12,661 nucleotides of DNA. Origin: Anaerolineae bacterium. Lineage in GTDB: Bacteria; Chloroflexota; Anaerolineae; E26-bin7. Positions 6,636-12,661 of this stretch are shown piece after piece. Within the stretch, counting starts at the first letter, position 1, and each line of letters begins with the position of its first letter. A program made the translations under genes and the position numbers. Location: NCBI GenBank assembly GCA_029933115.1, contig JAOZOT010000064.1, positions 1-12,661 on the forward strand, written 5' to 3'. The notes beneath the pieces are model-generated. The model saw only the letters and a list, made by a program, of their open reading frames with translations. It had not been told where the DNA came from and ran no database searches.

Positions 6636-8527
6636 GACTTCACCCCCTGCCGGGCTTTTTCCAGTTCATCGGCCACCCACCCGATCCCTAACTCGTGCAA
6701 CTTTTCCCGCGTCGGCGTCCCGGCCCGCGCGTCCCAGCCCATCATCTGATAATAAGTCGCTACAGCCTGTTGCATCTCCTCCCTGCCGACGGCCACCCCC
6801 TCAAGAGGTCCAGCAGTGAGTGGATAAGAGAACCGTGAAGGCAGGTGGTCGTCCTCCAGGCCCAGCCCTTCCCTCACGTTAAAAGCGCGGGCCATAGTGG
6901 TGCCTCGCTCTCCGACCTTCATCAACTCCCAGACAGTAGTGTTCCAGCCGGTTACACCGTTGACAATGTCCACCACCTGGGCAAAGCTGTAGGGCACAAA
7001 GATGCACATCACCAGGGAGTTTTTGAGGCTGTTCCAATGTTGGAGGTAGAGGAACAAGCGCACCTTAGCCGGGCCGAGATCGTCCATGGGCACAGGCTCC
7101 AACAGCCCCAGGGCTCTGGCTTCTTGCAAAGGCGGACCATCTTTCACGTATTCGGTGTCGTGCATTGACTGGAGGTGGTCGGCTCCGGTGGGAGAGACGG
7201 CGTATCCCAGCCCCATCCCCTGCTTCAGGCGGGGCTCGTGCATGGGCAACTCCTGCCCCTTGACGTGCATGGCGCACTCGGCGGCCCCCTGGCCGATCTC
7301 CTCGGCGGCCCGCCTGACCCCTTCGGCCAAAAGGTTCCCAAAGCCCTCCCGGCGAGCGATCATACCGATCAGCTTCAGCATGACCTCCGCGTCACCAAAG
7401 GTCAGTTGGAGTCCGTCGGTGTCCCCGACGGTGAGAAAGCCCCGCTCGAAACATTCCATAGCGAAGGCGATGGAAACGCCCGTGGAGATGGTGTCCAAAC
7501 CATAAGCAGCGCAAAGTTCGTTGCCCTTGGCGATGGCTGCCAGGTCACCGATTCCACAGTTGGAGCCCAGGGCAGCTACCGACTCGTACTCCGGGCCGCC
7601 GTAGGCCGGGTCAATGGGATAAGGCTCCTCCATTTGCACCGTGCGCTTGCAACGGACGGGGCAGGCGTAGCAGGTGCCCCTATCTACGAGGATGGTATCC
7701 CGCATAGTCTGGCCCGATATCTGCTCCGCTGCGGCAAAGACCCCCTGGCGAAAGTTGTGGGTGGGGAGGGCTCCCAGAACCTGGAGGTCCAGCAGGCGTC
7801 CCGCAGTGCCGCTGTCGCGCAACCCTCCCATGAGTTCGGTGCAATGCCGGGCAAACCATTGGGCTATAGCCTGTACTTTCTGGCCATCGGCTACGGCCGG
7901 CTTTTTGCGTCCCCGCACGGCGATGGCCTTCAGGTTCTTGGAACCCATGACCGCTCCCATGCCTGTGCGTCCGGCGGCGTGCCGCAGGTCGTTCATCACA
8001 CAGGCGTAACGGACCTTGTGCTCGCCGGCCGGGCCGATGGCGGCGGTGCGGATTTTGTCGTCCCCCAGCTCCCGGCGAATAGCTCGCTGGGTCTGCCCGG
8101 TGGTCTGGCCCCACAGGTGGCCGGCCTCCCGGATTTCCACCTCTCCATCGTGGATCCACAGATACACCGGTCTTTCGGCCCGCCCTTCCACGATGAGGGC
8201 ATCGTACCCCGTCCATTTGAACTCTGCCCCCCAGAAGCCGCCTGCCTCCGATTCCCCGTAGGCGCCGGTCAAAGGCGACCTAGCCCCCACGCTGTTGCGC
8301 CCGCTCCCGGCCACAGGTGCCCCGGTGACGACGCCGGTGGCAAAGATGAGCTTGTTTTCAGGACCAAGGGGGTCTGTGCCCGGCCCGAGTTCTTTCAAAA
8401 GATAATAGGCAATGAGTCCTCTACCTCCCAGGTACGTCCGGTAGAAATTATCGTCGGGCCGTTCTACAGAGACCGAGCTCTTGGAAAGATCTACCCTGAG
8501 GATCTGGCCATTGTAGCCATAGGCCAT
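6623..8527 (-). CDS. Tungsten/molybdenum aldehyde:ferredoxin oxidoreductase (AOR family)
   Basis: 634 residues, the usual length of the family. The enzyme oxidises an aldehyde to the acid and reduces ferredoxin, using a tungsto- or molybdo-bispterin and one [4Fe-4S] cluster. Cluster ligands are C286, C289, C293 (CYACPVRC) and C508, spaced as in Pyrococcus furiosus AOR (C288, C291, C295, C494, from memory). GRTGMGAVMGSKNLKAI (186-202) is the diagnostic pterin-side motif. GPEYES (311-316) supplies the active-site glutamate E313, and TGADHL (447-452) a likely active-site histidine, H451. RAFNVREG (547-554) is another family signature. N503 stands five residues before C508, where P. furiosus has a pterin-contacting Asp. 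The ATG at 8527 has GGAGGTGA just upstream. No signal peptide, so cytosolic. Next to a ThDP enzyme and two alcohol dehydrogenases, it probably drains an aldehyde. The metal cannot be told from sequence. Confidence 0.95.
   Translation of the reverse strand: MAYGYNGQILRVDLSKSSVSVERPDDNFYRTYLGGRGLIAYYLLKELGPGTDPLGPENKLIFATGVVTGAPVAGSGRNSVGARSPLTGAYGESEAGGFWGAEFKWTGYDALIVEGRAERPVYLWIHDGEVEIREAGHLWGQTTGQTQRAIRRELGDDKIRTAAIGPAGEHKVRYACVMNDLRHAAGRTGMGAVMGSKNLKAIAVRGRKKPAVADGQKVQAIAQWFARHCTELMGGLRDSGTAGRLLDLQVLGALPTHNFRQGVFAAAEQISGQTMRDTILVDRGTCYACPVRCKRTVQMEEPYPIDPAYGGPEYESVAALGSNCGIGDLAAIAKGNELCAAYGLDTISTGVSIAFAMECFERGFLTVGDTDGLQLTFGDAEVMLKLIGMIARREGFGNLLAEGVRRAAEEIGQGAAECAMHVKGQELPMHEPRLKQGMGLGYAVSPTGADHLQSMHDTEYVKDGPPLQEARALGLLEPVPMDDLGPAKVRLFLYLQHWNSLKNSLVMCIFVPYSFAQVVDIVNGVTGWNTTVWELMKVGERGTTMARAFNVREGLGLEDDHLPSRFSYPLTAGPLEGVAVGREEMQQAVATYYQMMGWDARAGTPTREKLHELGIGWVADELEKARQGVKSWPE
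6640..6647 (-). promoter_or_regulatory. Ribosome binding site favouring a TTG start of the ThDP enzyme
   Basis: GGGGGTGA (6647-6640) matches GGAGGTGA with one mismatch. The GGGGG part lies seven bases from TTG at 6635 and 16 from ATG at 6626. It sits inside the end of the AOR gene, as expected for coupled translation. Confidence 0.5.
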
Positions 8528-8548
8528 CCTTCACCTCCTGGTATAATC

Positions 8549-8579
8549 GGGAGGAGCCAGCGTTGTGCTGGCTCCTCCC
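8549..8579 (-). terminator. Perfect hairpin between binding-protein and AOR genes
   Basis: A 13-base perfect inverted repeat, GGGAGGAGCCAGC pairing with GCTGGCTCCTCCC around a five-base loop, lies 17 bases after the binding-protein stop codon. What follows (GATTATACC) is not a true T-run, so it is more likely a partial terminator or an mRNA-stabilising 3' structure than a full stop. Either would allow the binding protein to be made in excess over the enzymes. Confidence 0.55.
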
Positions 8580-8595
8580 AAGATGTGTGACGGGG

Positions 8596-10614
8596 CTATT
8601 CGTAGACCTTGAAGGCCCGGTCCACCACCGACTGGGGCACGGTGATGCCCATCTTCTTCGCCGCCTCGAGGTTGACGTACACGTTGAATTCGGTAGGCTT
8701 CACCGGCGTGATCGTCCCAGGATCCTCCCCCTGCAAAATGCGGGCCGCTACCTCCCCCGCCAGCAACCCATCCGAGTACGGATCACTGGCCAACGACGCT
8801 ACCGCCCCACGCTCCACCGAGTCAGGATCCATCGGAAACACCGGTATCTTGTTGTCCTCACCAACCTTGATCACCGCCTCCAGCGCAGATACTACCGTGT
8901 TGTCCTGCGGAATCACTATGACATCCACCTTCCCTACCAGCGACTCCGCCGCCGTCTTCACGTCTGCACTGGAGGTCACCGTCGCCTCGTGCCACTCGTA
9001 CCCCTTCTCCTCGGCAATGGCCTTGCTCTTCCCTACCTCCACTACCGAGTTCGTCTCCGAAGGATTGTAGATCACCCCTACACTCTTCATCTCCGGCATA
9101 ATCTCGGCGTACAACTCGAACAGATCCTCTACCGGCGTGGGACCCCACTCCCCCGTCACGTTGGTGCCCGACGGCTCATCCACACTCTCCACCAGCCCCG
9201 CCGACACCGGATCCGATATCCCAAAGAACAGTATCGGTATGTCCGTCCCTTCCGCCGCCTTCACCACCGCTTGCGCACACGGCGTGGTGTGCCCGATGAT
9301 CAGGTCCATCTTGTCGGCCACAAACTTCTCGGCAATGTTGTGCGCATTGCTCACCTCACCCTGCGCATTCTGAACCTCGAAGACCAGGTTCTCTCCCTCC
9401 ACAAACCCGGCCTTCGCCAGCCCGTCCACCAACCCCTTCTGCCCAAGCTCCAGAGACGGATGGGACACGATCACCGAGTAGCCAACTTTGTAGGTCTTTC
9501 CCGGTTCTGGGCCGGCTGCCGCCTCTGCCCCGTAGACCTTGAAGGCCCGGTCCACCACCGACTGGGGCACGGTGATGCCCATCTTCTTCGCCGCCTCGAG
9601 GTTGACGTACACGTTGAATTCGGTAGGCTTCACCGGCGTGATCGTCCCAGGATCCTCCCCCTGCAAAATGCGGGCCGCTACCTCCCCCGCCAGCAACCCA
9701 TCCGAGTACGGATCACTGGCCAACGACGCTACCGCCCCACGCTCCACCGAGTCAGGATCCATCGGAAACACCGGTATCTTGTTGTCCTCACCAACCTTGA
9801 TCACCGCCTCCAGCGCAGATACTACCGTGTTGTCCTGCGGAATCACTATGACATCCACCTTCCCTACCAGCGACTCCGCCGCCGTCTTCACGTCTGCACT
9901 GGAGGTCACCGTCGCCTCGTGCCACTCGTACCCCTTCTCCTCGGCAATGGCCTTGCTCTTCCCTACCTCCACTACCGAGTTCGTCTCCGAAGGATTGTAG
10001 ATCACCCCTACACTCTTCATCTCCGGCATAATCTCGGCGTACAACTCGAACAGATCCTCTACCGGCGTGGGACCCCACTCCCCCGTCACGTTGGTGCCCG
10101 ACGGCTCATCCACACTCTCCACCAGCCCCGCCGACACCGGATCCGATATCCCAAAGAACAGTATCGGTATGTCCGTCCCTTCCGCCGCCTTCACCACCGC
10201 TTGCGCACACGGCGTGGTGTGCCCGATGATCAGGTCCATCTTGTCGGCCACAAACTTCTCGGCAATGTTGTGCGCATTGCTCACCTCACCCTGCGCATTC
10301 TGAACCTCGAAGACCAGGTTCTCTCCCTCCACAAACCCGGCCTTCGCCAGCCCGTCCACCAACCCCTTCTGCCCAAGCTCCAGAGACGGATGGGACACGA
10401 TCACCGAGTAGCCAACTTTGTACACTTTGGGCGCCTCAGTAGGCGTTGGAGCCTCGGTGGGCGTAGGAGGAGCCTCGGTTGGCGCTTCGGTGGGAGGCAC
10501 GGCAGTGGGGGTTGGAGCCGGGGCTTGAGTTGGAGTTGGAGTTGGCCCACAACCGACCACCAGTGAACTGACAACCAGCACGGCGATCACTACGCCTGCC
10601 AATTTGCTCTTCAT
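8596..10614 (-). CDS. ABC transporter substrate-binding lipoprotein with a tandem-duplicated binding module (TrpX/DUF534 family)
   Basis: 672 residues, about twice the usual length. Residues 1-22 are a lipoprotein signal ending in VVGC, with C22 as the lipidation site. Residues 24-62 are a Pro/Thr/Glu/Ala linker that would hold the protein off the membrane. Two modules of the ABC_sub_bind family (COG2984, PF04392) follow: 65-361 and 375-671, identical residue for residue and base for base. They are joined by GAEAAAGPEPGKT (362-374) and end with one extra Glu. Family motifs in each module include SDPVSAGLV and YNPSETNSV. The ATG at 10614 follows AAGGAGG by six bases; a longer frame to 10758 has no such site. 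Relatives bind small ligands such as tryptophan (pneumococcal TrpX). The ligand here is unknown. The gene follows the permease and ATPase genes and is the receptor of that importer. Confidence 0.93.
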   Translation of the reverse strand: MKSKLAGVVIAVLVVSSLVVGCGPTPTPTQAPAPTPTAVPPTEAPTEAPPTPTEAPTPTEAPKVYKVGYSVIVSHPSLELGQKGLVDGLAKAGFVEGENLVFEVQNAQGEVSNAHNIAEKFVADKMDLIIGHTTPCAQAVVKAAEGTDIPILFFGISDPVSAGLVESVDEPSGTNVTGEWGPTPVEDLFELYAEIMPEMKSVGVIYNPSETNSVVEVGKSKAIAEEKGYEWHEATVTSSADVKTAAESLVGKVDVIVIPQDNTVVSALEAVIKVGEDNKIPVFPMDPDSVERGAVASLASDPYSDGLLAGEVAARILQGEDPGTITPVKPTEFNVYVNLEAAKKMGITVPQSVVDRAFKVYGAEAAAGPEPGKTYKVGYSVIVSHPSLELGQKGLVDGLAKAGFVEGENLVFEVQNAQGEVSNAHNIAEKFVADKMDLIIGHTTPCAQAVVKAAEGTDIPILFFGISDPVSAGLVESVDEPSGTNVTGEWGPTPVEDLFELYAEIMPEMKSVGVIYNPSETNSVVEVGKSKAIAEEKGYEWHEATVTSSADVKTAAESLVGKVDVIVIPQDNTVVSALEAVIKVGEDNKIPVFPMDPDSVERGAVASLASDPYSDGLLAGEVAARILQGEDPGTITPVKPTEFNVYVNLEAAKKMGITVPQSVVDRAFKVYE
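8601..9492. repeat. Direct repeat copy 2 (892 bp, encodes C-terminal binding module)
   Basis: Identical to 9531-10422 at every base I compared; the period is 930 bp (310 codons), so the frame is kept. It encodes residues 375-671 of the binding protein plus the first base of the next codon. The identity ends at 8601 on one side (T at 8600 against C at 9530) and at 9492 on the other (G at 9493 against C at 10423). Confidence 0.97.
9531..10422. repeat. Direct repeat copy 1 (892 bp, encodes N-terminal binding module)
   Basis: Partner of 8601-9492. It encodes residues 65-361 of the binding protein. A unique 38-bp spacer (9493-9530), encoding the inter-module linker, lies between the copies and is present nowhere else in the window. 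Confidence 0.97.
10429..10545 (-). repeat. Low-complexity Pro/Thr/Glu/Ala-coding tract
   Basis: Encodes residues 24-62 of the binding protein, made of short degenerate repeats such as PTPT, PTEA and TEAPTPTEAP. It is a flexible tether after the lipidated cysteine. Tracts of this type are frequent in Chloroflexota solute-binding lipoproteins. Confidence 0.8.
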
Positions 10615-10620
10615 GACTAT

Positions 10621-10627
10621 CCTCCTT
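10621..10627 (-). promoter_or_regulatory. Ribosome binding site deciding the binding-protein start
   Basis: AAGGAGG (10627-10621) lies six bases before the ATG at 10614, whose product begins with a lipoprotein signal peptide. The open frame continues upstream to 10758, but that extension is not a signal peptide and crosses a strong hairpin. Confidence 0.85.
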
Positions 10628-10700
10628 ATCAAGTTTCTGTCATCAGGCTGTCCGCCTGGACAATGCGGTGACCAGGTAGAGAGGGAGCCGGCCTCTCGGC

Positions 10701-10745
10701 CTCCGGCCTCGGTGGAGCGTGCACGGCTCCATCCGAGCGCCGGAG
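10701..10745 (-). other. Long hairpin in the gap between ATPase and binding-protein genes
   Basis: Three perfectly paired blocks stack into an 18-bp stem: CTCCGGC/GCCGGAG, CTCGG/CCGAG and TGGAGC/GCTCCA. There are single-base bulges at 10738 and 10732 and a seven-base loop (10719-10725). It lies in the 197-bp gap 10615-10811. No T-run follows in the minus direction and no promoter is visible in the gap. It may be an mRNA processing or stability element that raises binding-protein levels relative to the membrane components, or a dispersed palindromic repeat. Confidence 0.6.
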
Positions 10746-10811
10746 GGCCCGATGCCACCGTGGCAAATTCCCGGCTTCTTCAGCGGCTCAATCCACCTCC
10801 TTCCCCCAAGA

Positions 10812-11609
10812 TCACACAGAAAGAAGCATCCGATCTACAGCGAATTCTTGCTCACACACTTTATGGAACTTTTCGGTCAAGTCACCAACTTCAAGACACC
10901 GTTTCTCCTCGCCGGAGATGTCCAGGATAATCCGTCCCTCGTGCATCATGATCAGGCGCTCTCCCCAGCGGATGGCCTCTTTCATATTGTGAGTCACCAT
11001 CAAAGTAGTCAGGCGCTCTTTGGTGACGAGGTCATTGGTGAGTTGCATGACCTGCTCGGCCGTTTTCGGATCGAGGGAAGCGATGTGCTCGTCCAACAGG
11101 AGCAACTTTGGTTTGGCCAGGGTGGCCATCAAAAGGGCCAAAGCCTGCCTCTGCCCCCCGGACAAAGTCCCCACCCGGGTTGATAAGCGGTCCTCCAGGC
11201 CGAGTTCGAGCCTGCGGAGAATCTCTTTGAAATAGGCCCTGTTCCTGGAGTTGACGGCAATGCGCAGGCCGCGCCTCCGGCCACGCAGGGCCGCCATGGC
11301 CAGGTTCTCCTCAATAGTCATCACCGCACAAACGCTCGCTCCAGGGTCCTGAGCTATCCGCCCCATGTACTTGGCCCTTTGGTGCGGAGGGGTTCTGGTA
11401 ATATCTTTCCCCATTAATTCGATGCTACCGCTATCAATGGAACAGAACCCCATAATCGCCTTCAGGAGCGTCGTCTTGCCGGCTCCGTTGCTGCCGATGA
11501 TGGTGATAAAGTCTCCTTCTTTGACAGTGAGGCTGACGTTTGACAAGGCGGTGACCTCATCCGGGGTATTTTTCAAAAAGACCTTGGTCACGTTCTTGAG
11601 CTTGAGCAT
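10812..11609 (-). CDS. ABC transporter ATP-binding protein (TrpZ-like, COG1101)
   Basis: 265 residues; the cytosolic ATPase that powers the importer. Walker A is GSNGAGKT (39-46), the Q-loop is Q87, the signature is LSGGQ (149-153), Walker B is LLLLDE (169-174), the D-loop is SLD (178-180) and the switch histidine is H207. The string LLLLDEHIASLDPKTAEQ resembles the DEHTAALDPKTA string of COG1101, the ATPase that accompanies DUF534-type binding proteins. Its ATG is one base after the permease stop, with a GGGAGGGG ribosome binding site inside the permease end, so the two are translationally coupled. All catalytic residues are present. It partners with the permease upstream and the binding protein downstream. 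Confidence 0.95.
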   Translation of the reverse strand: MLKLKNVTKVFLKNTPDEVTALSNVSLTVKEGDFITIIGSNGAGKTTLLKAIMGFCSIDSGSIELMGKDITRTPPHQRAKYMGRIAQDPGASVCAVMTIEENLAMAALRGRRRGLRIAVNSRNRAYFKEILRRLELGLEDRLSTRVGTLSGGQRQALALLMATLAKPKLLLLDEHIASLDPKTAEQVMQLTNDLVTKERLTTLMVTHNMKEAIRWGERLIMMHEGRIILDISGEEKRCLEVGDLTEKFHKVCEQEFAVDRMLLSV

Positions 11610-11610
11610 C

Positions 11611-12531
11611 TCATGCCCCTCCCCTGGTGAGCTGAGTCCTCCACTTGGGCACCGACAGAGCCAGGAGAAGCAAAACGGCGGTGATGAGCTTTAGATCCGT
11701 AGGTCTGAGCCCCACCCGTAAGGCCAGGGCCACCAGCAGCCGGTAGATGAGCATCCCCACAATGGAAGCCACAATCCACCACCCCACAGTCCTGTCTCCA
11801 AAGATGCTCTCTCCGATCAGGACGGCGGCGGCTCCGGCCACCAGCACACCGATACCCATCCCTACGTCGGCGAAGCCGTGATTCTGGGCCACCAGCGCCC
11901 CAGAGAGGGCGATGAGGCCGTTGGAGATGCCCACGCCGATGATCTTTGTGTTGTCCGTGTTCACGCCCAGGCTCCTGATCATGGCCTCGTTTTCTCCTGT
12001 CGCCCGTACCGCCAGGCCGAGGTCGGTGCGCAGAAACCAATAGAACAGCAGAGAAACCACGACCAGAAGGACGGCGAGAAATAAAATAGTGGCCAGGGAC
12101 TTTTCCAACAAAATCAGGGGATGCCCCAGGGCTACTTCGAGGGGAGACAGAACCACTTCAAAGATGGTATCAACGTTGAGGAGAGGGATATTGGACCTGC
12201 CCATGATTCTCAGCATAATGGAGTAATTGGCCGTCATGGTTATGATGCCGGCTATGATGGGGTTTATCTTCAACTTGGTATGAATGAGGGCGGTGATCAC
12301 CCCGGCCATTACGCCGGCCAACACGGCCACGCCGATGGCCACGAAGGGGCTGAGGCCCGCCACCAGCAGCGTGGCCACCACCGCTCCCCCCAGGGGATAG
12401 CTACCCTCGGCCGTCAAATCGGGGAAACGGAAGAAACGGAAGGTCATCAACACCCCAAAGGCCAGGAAAGCGAACAGGAACCCCTGCTCGAACATATTGA
12501 CCACTACTACGCGAAGCTGTACCAGATCCAC
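11611..12531 (-). CDS. ABC transporter permease (TrpY-like, COG4120)
   Basis: An integral membrane protein of about 306 residues with roughly eight to ten hydrophobic segments, including 15-32, 47-82, 90-110, 136-166, 194-213 and 225-241. It resembles the pneumococcal TrpY permease: TFRFFRFPDLTAEGSYPLGGAV (30-51) and ATGENEAMIRSLGVNTDNTKIIGVGISNGLIALSGALVAQ match family landmarks. The second is the cytoplasmic loop that should contact the ATPase. Start choice is uncertain. GTG at 12531 has GGAGGAG 11 bases upstream and gives a family-like length. ATG at 12594 has no ribosome binding site, and its first codons fall in a palindrome. ATG at 12495 would leave four residues before the first membrane segment. 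It is the first gene of the importer set. Confidence 0.92.
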   Translation of the reverse strand: MDLVQLRVVVVNMFEQGFLFAFLAFGVLMTFRFFRFPDLTAEGSYPLGGAVVATLLVAGLSPFVAIGVAVLAGVMAGVITALIHTKLKINPIIAGIITMTANYSIMLRIMGRSNIPLLNVDTIFEVVLSPLEVALGHPLILLEKSLATILFLAVLLVVVSLLFYWFLRTDLGLAVRATGENEAMIRSLGVNTDNTKIIGVGISNGLIALSGALVAQNHGFADVGMGIGVLVAGAAAVLIGESIFGDRTVGWWIVASIVGMLIYRLLVALALRVGLRPTDLKLITAVLLLLALSVPKWRTQLTRGGA

Positions 12532-12542
12532 TTTTGCCTGCG

Positions 12543-12549
12543 CTCCTCC
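12543..12549 (-). promoter_or_regulatory. Possible ribosome binding site for the permease GTG start
   Basis: GGAGGAG (12549-12543) ends 11 bases before GTG at 12531. The spacing is longer than ideal, so this is only moderate support, but neither alternative ATG (12594, 12495) has a comparable site. Confidence 0.4.
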
Positions 12550-12571
12550 AATATCTTCAGGACCAGGGCCA

Positions 12572-12586
12572 AAGTGCGACGCACTT
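12572..12586. promoter_or_regulatory. Perfect palindrome at the 5' end of the operon
   Basis: AAGTGCGACGCACTT is a seven-base perfect inverted repeat around one central A, about 40 bases upstream of the preferred permease start. It could be an operator for a dimeric repressor or a copy of a dispersed short palindromic repeat. The sequence does not decide between them. Confidence 0.4.
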
Positions 12587-12623
12587 GCTGTCATCAGCTC
12601 TGACAGCGTGTCTGAAAAATGCC

Positions 12624-12649
12624 CGTAGTGGCGACTTGAGTCGCTAACG
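12624..12649. repeat. Short hairpin-forming element at the right window edge
   Basis: TGGCGAC and GTCGCTA pair around a TTGA loop (one G-T pair), and the outer CGT/ACG extends the stem past a two-base bulge. In the minus direction ATTTTT follows at 12620-12615, so it could be the terminator of a gene upstream of the window. With the palindrome at 12572-12586 it makes this edge look like a patch of small repeated elements. Confidence 0.4.
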
Positions 12650-12661
12650 ACCGGTGCTCTG

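Noticed and set aside
845..8527. Assignment to the sulfoquinovose transketolase pathway or apiose/apulose phosphate catabolism
   Set aside because: Both use split transketolases, but the isomerase, kinase and sulfonate-specific partners are absent here, and AOR and an acetolactate synthase-like enzyme are not part of those pathways as I know them.
8542..8547. TATAAT on the plus strand between binding-protein and AOR genes
   Set aside because: No -35-like hexamer lies at a suitable distance (ATAGGC is at the 17-base position), and no plus-strand gene follows.
7175..8590. Plus-strand open frame of 471 codons
   Set aside because: It is antisense to the AOR gene, whose cysteine and pterin motifs are intact; GC-rich coding DNA often leaves such frames open.
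8563..10566. Plus-strand open frame of 667 codons, itself tandemly duplicated
   Set aside because: It is antisense to the binding-protein gene, is extremely rich in His and Arg, lacks any recognisable motif, and its repeat is only the shadow of the 892-bp DNA duplication.
1..12661. CRISPR arrays, tRNA or rRNA genes, insertion sequences
   Set aside because: No regularly spaced short repeats, cloverleaf-like sequence, rRNA segments or transposase-like frames were found on either strand; the only long repeat is the duplicated binding module.

Overview
The window looks like a piece of a GC-rich, probably anaerobic member of the Chloroflexota (Anaerolineae-like). This is an inference from three things seen here: a lipoprotein whose lipobox is followed by a long Pro/Thr/Glu/Ala linker, a secreted protein with a 'YLPLIMNN' stretch of a kind I associate with surface proteins of that phylum, and a tungsten-type aldehyde:ferredoxin oxidoreductase, which points to ferredoxin-based anaerobic metabolism. 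No rRNA, tRNA, CRISPR array, phage gene or transposase was seen.

Every supported gene is on the minus strand, so the window reads right to left. At the right edge (12550-12661) are short palindromes and no clear gene. An ABC importer of the TrpXYZ type (COG4120/COG1101/COG2984) follows: permease (12531-11611), ATPase (11609-10812), then, after a 197-bp gap holding a very strong hairpin, a lipoprotein substrate-binding protein (10614-8596). That binding protein carries two copies of its whole ligand-binding module. The two copies are identical over 892 bp of DNA and joined by a unique 13-residue linker. A second hairpin separates it from five enzyme functions encoded by six genes: aldehyde:ferredoxin oxidoreductase (8527-6623), a ThDP-dependent acetolactate synthase/2-oxoacid decarboxylase-like enzyme (6635-5019), a zinc medium-chain dehydrogenase (5022-3985), a split transketolase (3947-3105 and 3112-2171) and an iron-type alcohol dehydrogenase (2140-845). 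These genes overlap or lie 30-37 bp apart, so they are very probably one transcript.

Left of the operon is a 312-bp non-coding stretch. It holds a consensus sigma-70 promoter (TTGACA, 16 bp, TATAAT at 779-752), then a structured leader, then an intrinsic terminator (644-604), then the start of a secreted protein gene (532-1) cut by the window edge. The terminator can end the operon and can also attenuate the transcript from the new promoter.

How the genes may work together (inference): the importer brings in a small organic ligand. The dehydrogenases, split transketolase and ThDP enzyme rearrange or decarboxylate it to an aldehyde. The AOR oxidises the aldehyde to an acid while reducing ferredoxin, and the alcohol dehydrogenases balance NAD(P)H. 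The substrate cannot be named from sequence alone, and no transcription regulator is encoded in the window.
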